Part shown: positions 12,302 through 23,410 of the stretch, in pieces
How the letters are laid out: the number at the start of each line of letters is the position of its first letter
How positions within the stretch are numbered: position 1 is the stretch's first letter
Origin: Capitulum mitella
Lineage: Eukaryota > Arthropoda > Thecostraca > Pollicipedomorpha > Pollicipedidae
Direction of reading: 5' to 3'
Assembly (NCBI GenBank): GCA_030062745.1
Contig: CP099842.1
Location: 1,922,001-1,986,000 of the forward strand
Length of the DNA: 64,000 nucleotides
Position numbers and translations under genes: made by a program
Notes under the pieces: model-generated
Databases searched by the model: none
The model's input: only the letters and a program-made list of their open reading frames with translations
What the model was told of the DNA's origin: nothing

Positions 12302-12801
12302 NNNNNNNNNNNNNNNNNNNNNNNNNNNNNNNNNNNNNNNNNNNNNNNNNNNNNNNNNNNNNNNNNNNNNNNNNNNNNNNNNNNNNNNNNNNNNNNNNNN
12401 NNNNNNNNNNNNNNNNNNNNNNNNNNNNNNNNNNNNNNNNNNNNNNNNNNNNNNNNNNNNNNNNNNNNNNNNNNNNNNNNNNNNNNNNNNNNNNNNNNNN
12501 NNNNNNNNNNNNNNNNNNNNNNNNNNNNNNNNNNNNNNNNNNNNNNNNNNNNNNNNNNNNNNNNNNNNNNNNNNNNNNNNNNNNNNNNNNNNNNNNNNNN
12601 NNNNNNNNNNNNNNNNNNNNNNNNNNNNNNNNNNNNNNNNNNNNNNNNNNNNNNNNNNNNNNNNNNNNNNNNNNNNNNNNNNNNNNNNNNNNNNNNNNNN
12701 NNNNNNNNNNNNNNNNNNNNNNNNNNNNNNNNNNNNNNNNNNNNNNNNNNNNNNNNNNNNNNNNNNNNNNNNNNNNNNNNNNNNNNNNNNNNNNNNNNNN
12801 N
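12302..12801. other. Scaffold gap of exactly 500 N
   Basis: Five hundred consecutive N. The round number suggests a placeholder of unknown true length inserted by scaffolding. The left contig ends inside exon 5 of the nompA-like gene. The right contig begins in a G-rich degenerate repeat with no relation to the expected downstream exon sequence. Confidence 0.98.
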
Positions 12802-13260
12802 AGTGCCATGGGCAGCCTCCGGCAGGGACACCTTCAGTTGGGAGCGACGCCTATGACGCTAGAAGCGTCCTCTGAGCGGGCGGGGCGCCTTTGGTGGAAA
12901 GGTCCGCTGCAGCTGGACAGGAGCGCCTTTGTCGGTAATAGGCGCCTTACTTGGAAAGGGCCAACTTTATCGATGAAGTGCCTTGTGTGGGGCGGAAGAG
13001 CTTTTGGTGGGCAAGGGCGCCTGCAGTTAGGCGGGGGCGCTTTCAGCTGGGAGGGGGCACCTTTGCCACTCGAAGCACCTTCTCTGGACGGAGGTGCCTC
13101 CGGTACGAAGTGGCAGGGGCGCGTTTAGTCGAGTGGGCCGCTCTCGCTAGGACAGCGACATCTTCGCAGGAGGAGCGCCTTCAGTTAAGTATGTAGAAGT
13201 CAACGGGTACGCCTCTGGTGAAGAGAGGGCGCCTTTGAGAGCAGGGGCGCTGATGTGGTT
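12802..13260. repeat. Degenerate G-rich minisatellite
   Basis: Irregular units of about 25-40 bp built on GCGCCTTT/CAGTTGGGAGGGGC variants run from the contig edge. Related G-rich degenerate units occur at 48400-48540 and 49350-49450. Open frames through it are repeat-driven. The contig start inside such a repeat probably explains the assembly break. Confidence 0.6.
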
Positions 13261-14015
13261 TCGATCGGGAGGGGTAAATGTCCCATGTGCCTCCGCTCTG
13301 TGTCCGCGTCTGTCTTGCGCTGAGAAAATGCTCTTCCTCCTAGGAATACAAGTCTGGATCTGAAAAAGACATCAGAATAGCGCACATCTGAAGTCTCACT
13401 GGCATTTCTCAAACTTCAAAACAACTTCGTAAAACTCGCAAAGTAACGTTTTGATGCAGACCTAGGTTCTATTTATTGCTTCAATGCTTTCCGACCGTCT
13501 AGACATCTTTGGTCGCCATGGTGTCCTGTTAACTTATGGCACCCTCGATGAAATAAAGTCCCACGTGTTCCACCAACAAAGTGGAAGCATACGTATGCCT
13601 ACAGTGAAAAAAATTAACTGGAAAACTCCGAAAGCATCCTTGCGCGTAGGAACTTTTTCAGGCTAACGAGGCCAGAGCAATTTTCCAGCGGTTGCACCTC
13701 ATGCAACACAATACAGTTGGTGTTTAAATAATTTAGAGTTGGTAAGGCTGGTAGCCTTATATACCTTGTGGCCTGTTAATAATTCCATGCCTCCGCTTGT
13801 TCTTTTCAAGAGGCCATCACCGGTAGCAGTTTATCGAAGGACTAACTGTGGCAGTAGTAACGGTTCAACCCACGGGTGCCGATTTGCATTCTTTCGAGAG
13901 GGCCTTGGCTCACCCAATGTTGATTCCCCCATGTTGGTTTGGACCCCCGAATATCTTCTGCCGGTTTTAAAGGAAAATGAGTAATAATGACGAAAAGAAC
14001 GGCAGCAATAGATAA
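13260..14015. other. Non-coding stretch, nothing recognised
   Basis: AT-richer DNA with only short open frames (81 codons at most). No splice-flanked coding segment, RNA gene or repeat was recognised. Confidence 0.4.
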
Positions 14016-14039
14016 GAGACACAAAGAAAGTAACGAATA

Positions 14040-14285
14040 AAGTCTAAAGCGATATATCTATATATCTGTCTATCTTTTTGTCTTCTGTAAATGCTGATGT
14101 GTATATGCATATATATAAGAGACACAAAGAAAGTAACGAATAAAATAAAAAAACGAATAAATAAAGTAACGAATTCGTTACTTTATATATATATATAAAT
14201 ATATATATATGCATATATACATCAGAATTTACGGAAGATAAAAGATAGATAGATAGATAGATAGATCGCTTTAGATAGATAGATT
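14040..14285. repeat. Large imperfect inverted repeat with central palindrome
   Basis: The left arm (about 14042-14172, starting TCTAAAGCGAT) is the approximate reverse complement of the right arm (about 14173-14277, ending ATCGCTTTAGA). They meet at AAAGTAACGAATTCGTTACTTT. The arms carry TATC/GATA and TATGCATATA runs. The word AAGAGACACAAAGAAAGTAACGAATAAA also occurs twice directly (about 14013 and 14118). It could fold into a long hairpin and may be a MITE-like insertion. Confidence 0.8.
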
Positions 14286-14286
14286 G

Positions 14287-14287
<1 letters not shown>

Positions 14288-14350
<63 letters not shown>
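14288..14350. repeat. (AT)n microsatellite
   Basis: A pure AT dinucleotide run of about 60 bp directly after the inverted repeat and GATA tract. Confidence 0.95.
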
Positions 14351-14352
<2 letters not shown>

Positions 14353-14499
14353 CTATACGTGAGGATAAATGCAAATTTTACTTAATAGGTAATAACAAAA
14401 AAACTATAAATTTCCGTTGGTCAAAATAATGTGGACTAAATCCGTTGAGAAACCCACATTTGGAAGGTTAGATTTCGGGCCCTAGGCTCGGCCACCCAA

Positions 14500-17450
14500 T
14501 CATTTACAGAAATCGACACTGCCGGCCCGACCGCCACCACCGCCGGCTGTACTTGTCTGGCCAGTGCGTCACCCAGCCACTTACCGTCAAACAGCAGCCG
14601 CCTGACTTCTTAAGACTGCCCGTGCCGCTGGACGCCGAAGTGTTGCGGCACAGTATACCAGCAACGCTTGATCGAGCACCGGCCCGGGCCGCCTTCACGG
14701 CGCGGCGCAGAGGGCGCTGCGGTCGCTACTTTCTCATCTTGAAACTGGTCGGATTGATTACTGACTTGTTCAATCTACTTGTTCGAAACCTTTTCAGTCG
14801 TTTTATGAACCCGGACTCCATTGGATAGTAATTCCACCCTGTAGGAAGAGGCAACGGCCAAAACGGCTTCGATGTAGAACGTCGTTTGAGGGCCTGACAT
14901 ACCCGAGTACGTTAAGAAAATCTTTTCCCGAACAGGGCCTTGGTCTTGAAAGAAGTGACGGCGGTGTTGCGTTTTGCAATTGTTTGCATGATTTGCCGCG
15001 CTCTGGGAGGCATAGCTCCCGCCCATCGCGAGAATGTTTTATCTTTATCTATGTCTTTTATCTTTGTAACTTGCGTGATGAAGTGTCAGCTCGAATGGTT
15101 CCTTTTATGTGATTATGTTCATGTCTTTCTCTGTTCGTGTGACGGGGTCGGCCACTGCACTTCGGATAGCCCCAGTTTTTCATTACAAAATAATACAATG
15201 CGAGAGGTAAAATGATGAGTCAGTTTTCCTGAGTCAAACGTAAACCAACTTCCGCAGATCTACGGATGTTGAACCAGATTGCTTTCTTAGCTGTGAGATC
15301 CATCTCACAACCAAAAAAGCAGTCTATTTCACTGTAGTTTATATGATGACATAAAAGACAAACAGGATAAAAATCTTCATTTCCAAGAGTATCTGCTGGC
15401 ATTTTAAGCACAAAATGATGATTTATAGATGGACGGAGAAATAAAGTATAATTCCAAATTGACCTGCGTTTAAGCCGCGTATTTAAGCAAAACAAAATGT
15501 TACCAAAGTAAAAAAAAGGAGAAAATCTAACAACAATATTTTAACGACCTTTTGCACGTTTCTGTAGAAACAACTGACGAAAAGTTTATCTTAGAAAAAA
15601 CTTTTGCTTCAGGATGGTAGCATAGCCAGAACTTATACTACGCATCGCATGCATCAGTTTATTTTCAGATGTTTGCCGGGCCGCCATATCCTTGACCATC
15701 ATGTTATCCGTACAAGGTCGGATGCAGAACATGTGCTGGGGGGAGGGGCAAAATCTCCATCTGTGTAGTCTAGCCTACCCCCAAATGTCGATTCACCCCG
15801 GATATTGGCCATTTTTGGAACATTAACATTAATTTTCCGAGAGGTGCTCGAAAAATCACTTGCGCCCAAAAATGGGGGCCAAAAGACAGGTTGGCCATCT
15901 TTCCCCAGAGAAAGGGGGCCTGGTTCTGATGCTCTCCCTCCCCCCGCATCTTCCAGTGGATCCGTATTCCACTTTGAATTTAATGAAAAGAAAATGGAGT
16001 TGAAAGTGAATCACGTTCACATAAAGGCGCATTTCCAAATTGTATTTTGTTCCTGCCGTAGCTGACCTGAATCGATGACATCTCGATGAACTTACTGTCA
16101 TGAGTAACGCCTTTGAAATATTTAGTCACCTGTTACGTCCAACAACTCGCAGATCATAAGTAAATGCAAAACTATAGCTTTCGCTAGTTTTGCATCTACT
16201 ATAGGAACTATAGAAAACTAACATAGGCATGCAAAGACGTTGCGACATGAGCGAGTTTTGATTCGCTGTTTGATACAAGCCTGTTTTTCCTGTTTCAGAC
16301 CAAAGCCAAATAGCTACCATTTTATGGATGCGGGAAAATGCGGTAAAAACACTGAGGAGCAGGCAGTGCTGGATGCATATTGGGAGTGTCAACGGCCCAG
16401 GTTAGGCCAACCGCATGTTGCGCTAATGTTTGCTTGTTATTGTCTATTTACGTTTTGAACAAAGTTCTATTGTGCTCAGCGGCCGTTCGCCCGCAGACCG
16501 GGTGACATCAGCAGCCGTGACTCACTCACCGTGCCGAGCCAGTCGCGGAAGCTAAACCGATCACTAAGAGGCACAAAGATCCCGGCAACGCGGACTAACC
16601 TGCGCCGTTGACGGCCTGTTTTCTTACAAAAATCGTTGTCCTGTATCATCTAAAAGCATTTTAATCTCATGAATAGACGTTTTTAATGCTGCCCGAAACG
16701 TGTGCCAACGCTTCACGCCAGGAAATAGGAGTTCGAGCCTACTTCCGTCTCCATTAAGGAAATGAATGAAGCTTCATTGCTTCATTAAGACTTCGCCTTG
16801 TAGCTGGGCACTTTCGCATGATGTTTTCCGAATGCCGTAATGTGAGTTATTTCGCGGTAAGATCATGTTACATACAAGTGTAATTCTATCGCCTTTTTAG
16901 AGACAGCGTAACAGATGGGCGGCTAGTTTTCCAACAAAGGTGAAATGAATATGTTTTCACGGTTAAAGACTTCACTGGTACGATATTTTCACCACTAGAA
17001 AAGCCAGACGTAGATGAGCATGCAGAAGATGGCTTCATGTATCATAACACCAGTCGGCATTACTTCCTTAACAAAAATATGCGTTCGTAAGTTTGCCGCG
17101 AAATTCATGGAAGAGAAATCCAACATTGCCGAAACGATGCGTTGTTGGTGATTTCTCATTAACGGTGTGGCCGGTTTAATTTCATGCGACATCAGTAACA
17201 GTATGGAGATCAGACAAGATATTAGCCATGAAAACCGGGGCAAAACAAGTAGACGGAACAGGGGGATGGGGGCTGAGAAGATGAAAGTTTTAGTCTGCTT
17301 TAAAATCTCGTACCTTTCCTAGTCACATTTCAAAGGTACTGGAAATGCATCATTGCAGTACAGGAAAAGAAAAAAGGCGTCCAGTTTAATGCACCCAAGG
17401 CAACACTCAAATAGAAGAAGAACAAACGCTTGCGCCGACCCAGAAGTCTG
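14500..17450. other. Intergenic stretch without a recognised gene
   Basis: Contains a moderately GC-rich patch (14510-14730) with open frames on both strands and otherwise AT-rich DNA. I recognise no domain and no coherent splice chain. A B-box-like word GAGTTCGAGCCT near 16732 lacks a convincing A box. Confidence 0.4.
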
Positions 17451-17459
17451 AGTTCAGAC

Positions 17460-18350
17460 AGGTGGTAGTTTTTCTGCTTGTTATAATTCCGCTGTTTATA
17501 AGACGATTTTAATGCAAATGGCATGAATCGAGAGTTTATCGACGGGGATTTTCCTGACGACCCAAACCTTTGATATTTTGAGAAAAAATAGAGGTGTTCA
17601 CAGGGATTGAAAAATAGGAGGATATTGTTTGCAAACGGATGTTACAAATAGTTTTGTATACTTATTGTGGTCATGTTTTACTTGAAAAGTACAAATCGTA
17701 ATGAATTATTTGTGTAATGCTGGCATAGGCGGCATTACACATAGGGACATGAAAAGGGGGGAGCTGTCATGGTCCAATGTTTATCAAGTCAACTTGCGAA
17801 CTTTGAACACAATTGACCTCACGTGACCTCAGAGTCGGATGGAATGGCCTTGGGTTTATTCCATTGTATTTTAAGACAATGCCAATCATTTGAATTAGCT
17901 GCATTTCTAAAATTCCTCTTTATGGCCGTCGCGCTGTAGGGTACGATTTCGAACATTTTAAGTCATAGCTCTGTGACCCGTCCTGATATCGACCTGACAC
18001 TCCGTACACAAGAAAAACACACCGTGTTGAGTCATGTCTATTCCGGTTGTTGTTGTTGAGTCATGCCTATTCAGGTTATTTGAAACCCGGAATCAGAAAT
18101 ATTTGCATCAAACAAGTTATAACTTTTGACCTTGACCTTGTCTTGTGAAGTGACTTCAAATAATAAAATATGTTCTGTGTTCGCCTATTTATTTGCCTAT
18201 ACACTAATTTCAGGTTTTAATTTCTATATTAAATACTGTTTTTGGCAACCAGTGCCGAAATGCCGAGATGCCTCCCAAAAACCTGGCTTGGCCTCGTCCT
18301 TGGGAAAAACGTAACGAAAAAAAAATTGGCATAATATGTACAGCATGCCC
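17460..18350. repeat. Diverged copy of the 61-62 kb TTAA element, internal part
   Basis: Resembles 61245-62110 in the same orientation. Shared words include GGCATGAATCGAGAG, the GTTCACAGG...AATAGGAGGAT stretch, GTCATGGTC followed by TGACCT repeats, the GTAGGGTACG...TCATAGCTC stretch and GATGCCTCCCAAAAAC. It has many substitutions and no coding capacity. A right end of the same family may lie at 19190-19470, separated by about 840 bp of other DNA. Confidence 0.65.
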
Positions 18351-19189
18351 CTCAAAAACGCGACGCTTTTCTTAACAACGGACGCATATATATAATTTTA
18401 TGTTTTTCTTATCTTATAATTCAATTTTAAAGATAAAAGCGTGATTTTTCCCATAACAGTACTTGTGCATTGAACGTACCACGGTATATTTTTGTCCTCT
18501 AAATATTCATTATTGCCAGAGTCATCTTGCTCTTGATCAAGATGGTCCTCACAATAGAGGAAAGGGCATTTTGTGTTGGAAAATACGCAACAATCAAATC
18601 TTTCCAACATATTCGCTTGGAGTTTACATACCGTTTCGTTCTCAAACGACGCTGTCCCCAACAGATGTCTCCAAAAGATGTCCCCAACAGTAATCCGTTC
18701 GTCATTGGATGCATAAATTCGGAGTTCATGGAGCGGTGCGCAGTCTGAACGTTTCAGCCTCCGGGCAAGGCCACTCACTCGGGAAGGTAAAAATTTCAAA
18801 GAACTCCATCCAACATTGCTGCCGTTGCGTCTCTTCGTCGTCGCTGCCAAAAACCTCGAGGTGTCCAGGAATGCATTGTGTGGCATTATGAAAAAGGGCT
18901 TGAAGCTACACCTACACCATACAGGTGTGTTCCATAAACTCGAACCGCAAGACATGGAGAAACCGATGGCAACGTGTCAGTGGTTTCTGTGATCTGAGCG
19001 ATCTGTCAGTGGATCTGTGAACTAGAACGATCTCTAGTTCACAGATAAGGCACATTCTTGGGTCAGTGACCATGTCAACTCAACGCACAATGTGGACTGG
19101 GGAGAAACCAAGCCCGATATCGTACTTCACAGCAAACCCTGTGATCCGAGCGCTCAGCGCATAAACGTTGTGAACAATGTCGCTAAACG

Positions 19190-19470
19190 CATTCGGGTGT
19201 GTTTGAGCCGCCGAGGTCAACATCTAGAGCATTTAGCCATAAAATCAAATCTTTACGAAATTTGATGGGCTGAACATGCAGAATATTATAAATGCTCTGT
19301 GAAAATATGACATAATTGACTGAATATACAAAGAAGTTATTACCAAAGTAAAGTGTAACATTTTTTGGGACAGTGTTGGAAGAATAGTTTGGAAAATTCA
19401 CCAAGCTCCATAGACCTGCTTCAAAAACCTGGGGAATCTGAAGCCTCCCCCATGTTGGAATAGGGGTAAC
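19190..19470. repeat. Possible right end of the TTAA element family
   Basis: Resembles 62095-62235: an AAATTCACCAAG-type word followed by CCTGGGGAATCTGAAGCC and GGAATAGGGGTAA at the end. Diverged, and without a clean TTAA. Confidence 0.45.
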
Positions 19471-20279
19471 TCAATTTTCCAAACAACTCCTTGAGGTTTT
19501 TATTATCTTTACAAAAAGATAAAGTGCCGTTGACCTATTGCCCCATGTGCTACCAGATCCACGTTTTGTTTATCTTACGCGAAACATGTTATGGTAGTTA
19601 AAATGTCTTCAAGGCTAGAAATGCTTCATCTTTAGTTAAATGACTCGTGCGCAATAACCTTATTACGTTGCTTGATACGACAGTATGGTTTGTTTTTTAT
19701 GTCACCAACTCTACATTGTGTCTTTCTCAAAAGAAAGCAAAGCAAATGATACTGCGTCTATCCAGTCTTCATCGGGAATGGGGCAAAACGCCCTCCGTAC
19801 AAGACATGTTATCTTGGTTATTTTTCCATTATCCTCGAAGTTTTCAGTGAGGAAAGATTGCTTGAAGTGCTTCGATGAAGCACTTCTAAATGCAGTAGAT
19901 GAGAGCACGAACGACGAAACCATGGAGGTGTTGGGGTGTGGCACCCTCCCCCGAATACTACAATTTAACATTAATCCTGCTGTACTGAGTAGTAAAGAAA
20001 TAAGTTAAAAGTGGTCTTTGCCCCTTCCCAATAATTCCGGACACTGCGCCGCCAATGGATGGGAGATGTTGTTGACGTGCCGCAAGTGTCAATTCCAGTT
20101 CGTTTCGTCCGATCGTTTCTTTTCCCGCAGTGCTCCGACTGATGTTTTGTTGAGGTAATCGACTGGTCATTACCACTCAACTGTCGTTTGACAGTATCCT
20201 CTCACTGGCTCCTGAATGAATGGTTTGCGTTCAGCACCTGTTCCGCCTCGCTGTATAGCCGTGATCGCACGCTACGGCG

Positions 20280-21048
20280 TAGCATTACAGTCCGCGCGTG
20301 CAGCTCTTTCCAGCAGCGTGCTGGCAGGGGCGGGGTAGGGGCCCCGATCGGATCGTTCGGAGCCGGTGTCACGCACAGCCGCAGGGTAACCGGCGGGGGC
20401 GCTTTTTACGAGTGGGCGCGCCGGCCGGCGCGTCGCCTGCGGTCTCAGGCCGTCAGCAGCGGCCGCCGGCGCCGTCCGACACCGATCCGCCGCCGCCGGC
20501 GCTAATGATCCGTGCCGGCCGGCGCGGCGTGATTCGCCGTTTGTCGACCTCGTCCGAATTCGGGTCAAAAGCCGAGCCGTCTCGCCATTTTGGCGCGGGA
20601 CGCGGCGTCCGCGGCCGCTGATAGGCCCAGCGGCGGCCGCGGACGGGGCGCTGACCAATCGGGACGCGCCCGCCGCCGGCCGACCGGGCACTTCCGCTTT
20701 CATAAACCGGCCAATTATCCCGCGGCCGGAATCCGGCCGCCCTTCCTGCGCGTCATAACGCTCATTTTTACGCCCGCTTCCCCGCAATTCTGGGCCGAGC
20801 GGCGCCGCGCGGTCCGCCGGCTGCCCCCTGCCACGGGCGCTGCCCGGTTCGAGTCAGGGACACGGCGGGCGCGGCGGTCGACCACTCCCGGCCGTGCCCC
20901 GTTCGCGGACGCTGCTCCAGGTCCGGCCCCGGTGACTCCTCGGCATCACTCAGTGACCAGGCGGTGACTGGCACGGACCCTCACGCGCGAGAGAGCCGGT
21001 GCCCTCCCACATGGGGTGGTAGCCGTGCCCGCTGTTCCAGACTTCAAG
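20280..21048 (+). promoter_or_regulatory. CpG-rich island upstream of candidate alternative first exon
   Basis: High-GC DNA dense in CGGCCGC and GCGCGCC words, ending just before the small coding segment at 21049. A short upstream reading frame (ATG GGG TGG TAG at 21011) precedes that start. The 12-mer GGTGACTCCTCG occurs here (20931) and also in the island before exon 1 (31331). Promoter role is inferred from composition and position. Confidence 0.5.
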
Positions 21049-21124
21049 ATGAGAAGGAAGACTTTGGAGATCGCCATGGTTGAAGTGATCGCCGTTCTGA
21101 ATGTGCTCAAGACGCTGAGTGACG
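21049..21124 (+). CDS. Candidate alternative first exon of the nompA-like gene
   Basis: ATG opens a 25-codon segment with a basic start (MRRK) and a moderately hydrophobic stretch, ending GACG|GTGAGT, a strong donor. It leaves phase 1, the same as exon 1 at 31544-31643, so either could splice in frame to exon 2 at 33365. Together with the CpG-rich island upstream this suggests an alternative promoter whose transcript skips the usual signal-peptide exon. The hydrophobic core contains a Glu, so signal-peptide activity is uncertain. It could also belong to an unrelated transcript. Confidence 0.45.
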
Positions 21125-21129
21125 GTGAG

Positions 21130-22361
21130 TACGGCGCCTCTTGCGACTCTGGCGCGTGCAGGGAGGCGGACCGCGACTGAGAGGGTCGTGGAGTGTGGTC
21201 CGGTCCGACAGAGATGATCACACGGGACAGCGACCCAGGAGTATAGGACCCCATGTGCAGATCAACAGCATGCAACACCGGGTGTTGTGAGTCTAGTGTG
21301 GAGAGAGCGCACTTCTTACAGCATGCCTATGTTTGCCTATGTGACATGTGTCATGAGTCTAGTGTGGGGAGTACACGTTTCCGGCAACATGCCGGTTTGC
21401 TTGTGTACTGTTGGCGGTTTGAAGAGAGCAAACGGTAAAGGCAGTTTGCCTAAAAACTTTTGGGTCTTTAACCCCACTGTGCTCGTTTCAGTCAACAGCT
21501 GTGCAGAGCAAGCATTTTGTTGGATTTGGATTACGACCGTGGTCTAAACTAGAGCTTATGTCATATCGGTCTGTAATCTGCAACATATCTGATCTGGCTC
21601 TGGCGTCCGTAGGTTATCGTGCTTGTTCAGCACGTTATCTCTGCTGATCGCAATCGACTCTTTTTTAACTAGAATTCGTCTGTACCATTTCGCACCGACG
21701 TGCCATGTACTCGTTCAGTGGTAAATTAAGCAAATGTCTGTCGTCAGATAAACTGAAATGTCTTGACCTGTATCCTTTTACTGTGCAAACATAATTGCCA
21801 CTGCGTCATGTTTAGTTTAGTTTAGTAGAAGCCGTTTTTAAATGTGCCGCATTTTTGGGAATTCTATGCCTGATACATTCGTTTTTTGGGAGCCTTCTGG
21901 ACCTTAATTTCAAAGTCTGCTACTTGCTGTCTTCATGTATTTGCCTTTCGCACGCGTTTTTGTGTTGCGACAGTCGCCGAGGATCATGTCTGTTTAGCCA
22001 TACTGATCGGAAATTCATGGCTCGCTTCACTGAGGAACAAGGATTCACTCTGCTATTCGACGTCCACGGTGTGCTGTGCCTCCTGTTCGTTAATGGGAAA
22101 AGACGGGGTGGAATTCCCCCGCTGTCTGGAGAGCCAACAGATCTTTTGCCTTCTGGAAAGGGAAATCGGTTTGTATTTTAGGAAATTTGTACTTTAGGAA
22201 AGTCATATGCCATTCCGTCACCAAGTGATAACGACGCTACATTTTGACAATTTTCGACGCCACAGGTCAGATGAAAGCCTTTAAATGACGGCTATGACAT
22301 TCTGTTTTTGGTTTGGAGTTTTGGTCCAAAGTCGTCAGTATAAATAACAGGCAAAGACCAA
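21130..22361. other. Intron or intergenic stretch, nothing recognised
   Basis: AT-richer DNA with short open frames only. Two words sharing GTGTCATGAGTCTAGTGTGG/GTGTTGTGAGTCTAGTGTGG near 21282 and 21345 form a loose direct repeat. No gene seen. Confidence 0.4.
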
Positions 22362-22843
22362 TTTATGTCGACAGCAACTGGGGATGCAGTGGATCGGGAT
22401 TTTTGTGATCCAGCCGGATACCGAATTTGCCTGATCAGGGTGCCGGACGTTATGTTCGCCTATTTTTATTTACTAATTTTACTGAAGATGTGACGAAAAA
22501 GACTAAATTGAAAACCGAAAGGTCTGAAAAATAAAAAAATAAATAAAATGTAGACAATGTAAGTCATTCACCCAAGTGCCTACACTTACTGTGTAGTTTC
22601 CATAGGTTTCCTTGTAAAAAAAACAAAAACAAATAAATAACGAACACAACAGTCGTAACGGAGCTCGCCATCTCTCACTGCATTCAAAGACATGGGTGTA
22701 ACCACGGTTCAGAAATTGGGGGAGGACAAGATGGCTGCAATCTGCCAAGAATATGCGGAGGTGGGCGGGTTAAAATCACTTTTTCGGTCGTGACATGATA
22801 ACGTAAGGTTAAAATCCCTTTATTTGATTTCGAAGTTGAAGAC

Positions 22844-23014
22844 ATTGTGTCGCTGATGGGAATTATCTATTTCGTACTTCAAAACTAGGGGAACAAATCA
22901 CCACTTTTGGAAAACTACGTGGAACATGCCCGCTGCAGCCCCATTACACCCATGGGCAAAGGCTCCAGAATATGCAGAATACCATTATAGCGCCTTGGTA
23001 GAACTGGAATATCT
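22844..23014. other. 171-bp insertion present only in copy 2
   Basis: Copy 1 runs directly from AAGAC to GGCCTGAC at 480-490. Copy 2 has 171 extra bases between these words. I see no terminal repeats or clear target duplication, so the direction (insertion here or deletion in copy 1) is undetermined. Confidence 0.9.
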
Positions 23015-23309
23015 GGCCTGACAACTACTCTACACGAATATTAATGTATTAATGTGTCTTGACATGCATCGCCCTTAATGCATTTGTATCAGAGGATTTC
23101 AGGAAAGGCTGCTGAGCACATGCTGGCTATTGTTTCACAGCTTTGAGCTTAAGTCCCACTCTTGCCTAAACTAAGAACGAAAAGCGGTGCTCCAGACAGA
23201 CAGACAGACCTTGAAACTGTCAGTTACATCGACAGTCTAAGAAGGCACATTGCTCCTGAAACGGTTTCGTGGGAAGACATTAGAACAAAGTCTTGATCAT
23301 ACACCGGGA

Positions 23310-23410
23310 GGCTAAATATCCAGCAAGATCCGGCCGGATCACAGGAATATCCGGCCGGATACCGGATATCGGATTATCTCTAGTATCCGGCCGGACCGGA
23401 TGTCCGGTAA
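23310..23410. repeat. Cluster of ATCCGGCCGGAT palindromes, copy 2
   Basis: Same cluster as at 780-880, essentially unchanged between the two copies. Confidence 0.6.

Noticed and set aside
12014-12875. Long open frames crossing the N run
   Set aside because: They are made of unknown residues over the gap and carry no information.
16690-16760. Possible tRNA gene with B-box-like GAGTTCGAGCCT
   Set aside because: No A box at the right distance and no acceptor-stem pairing.
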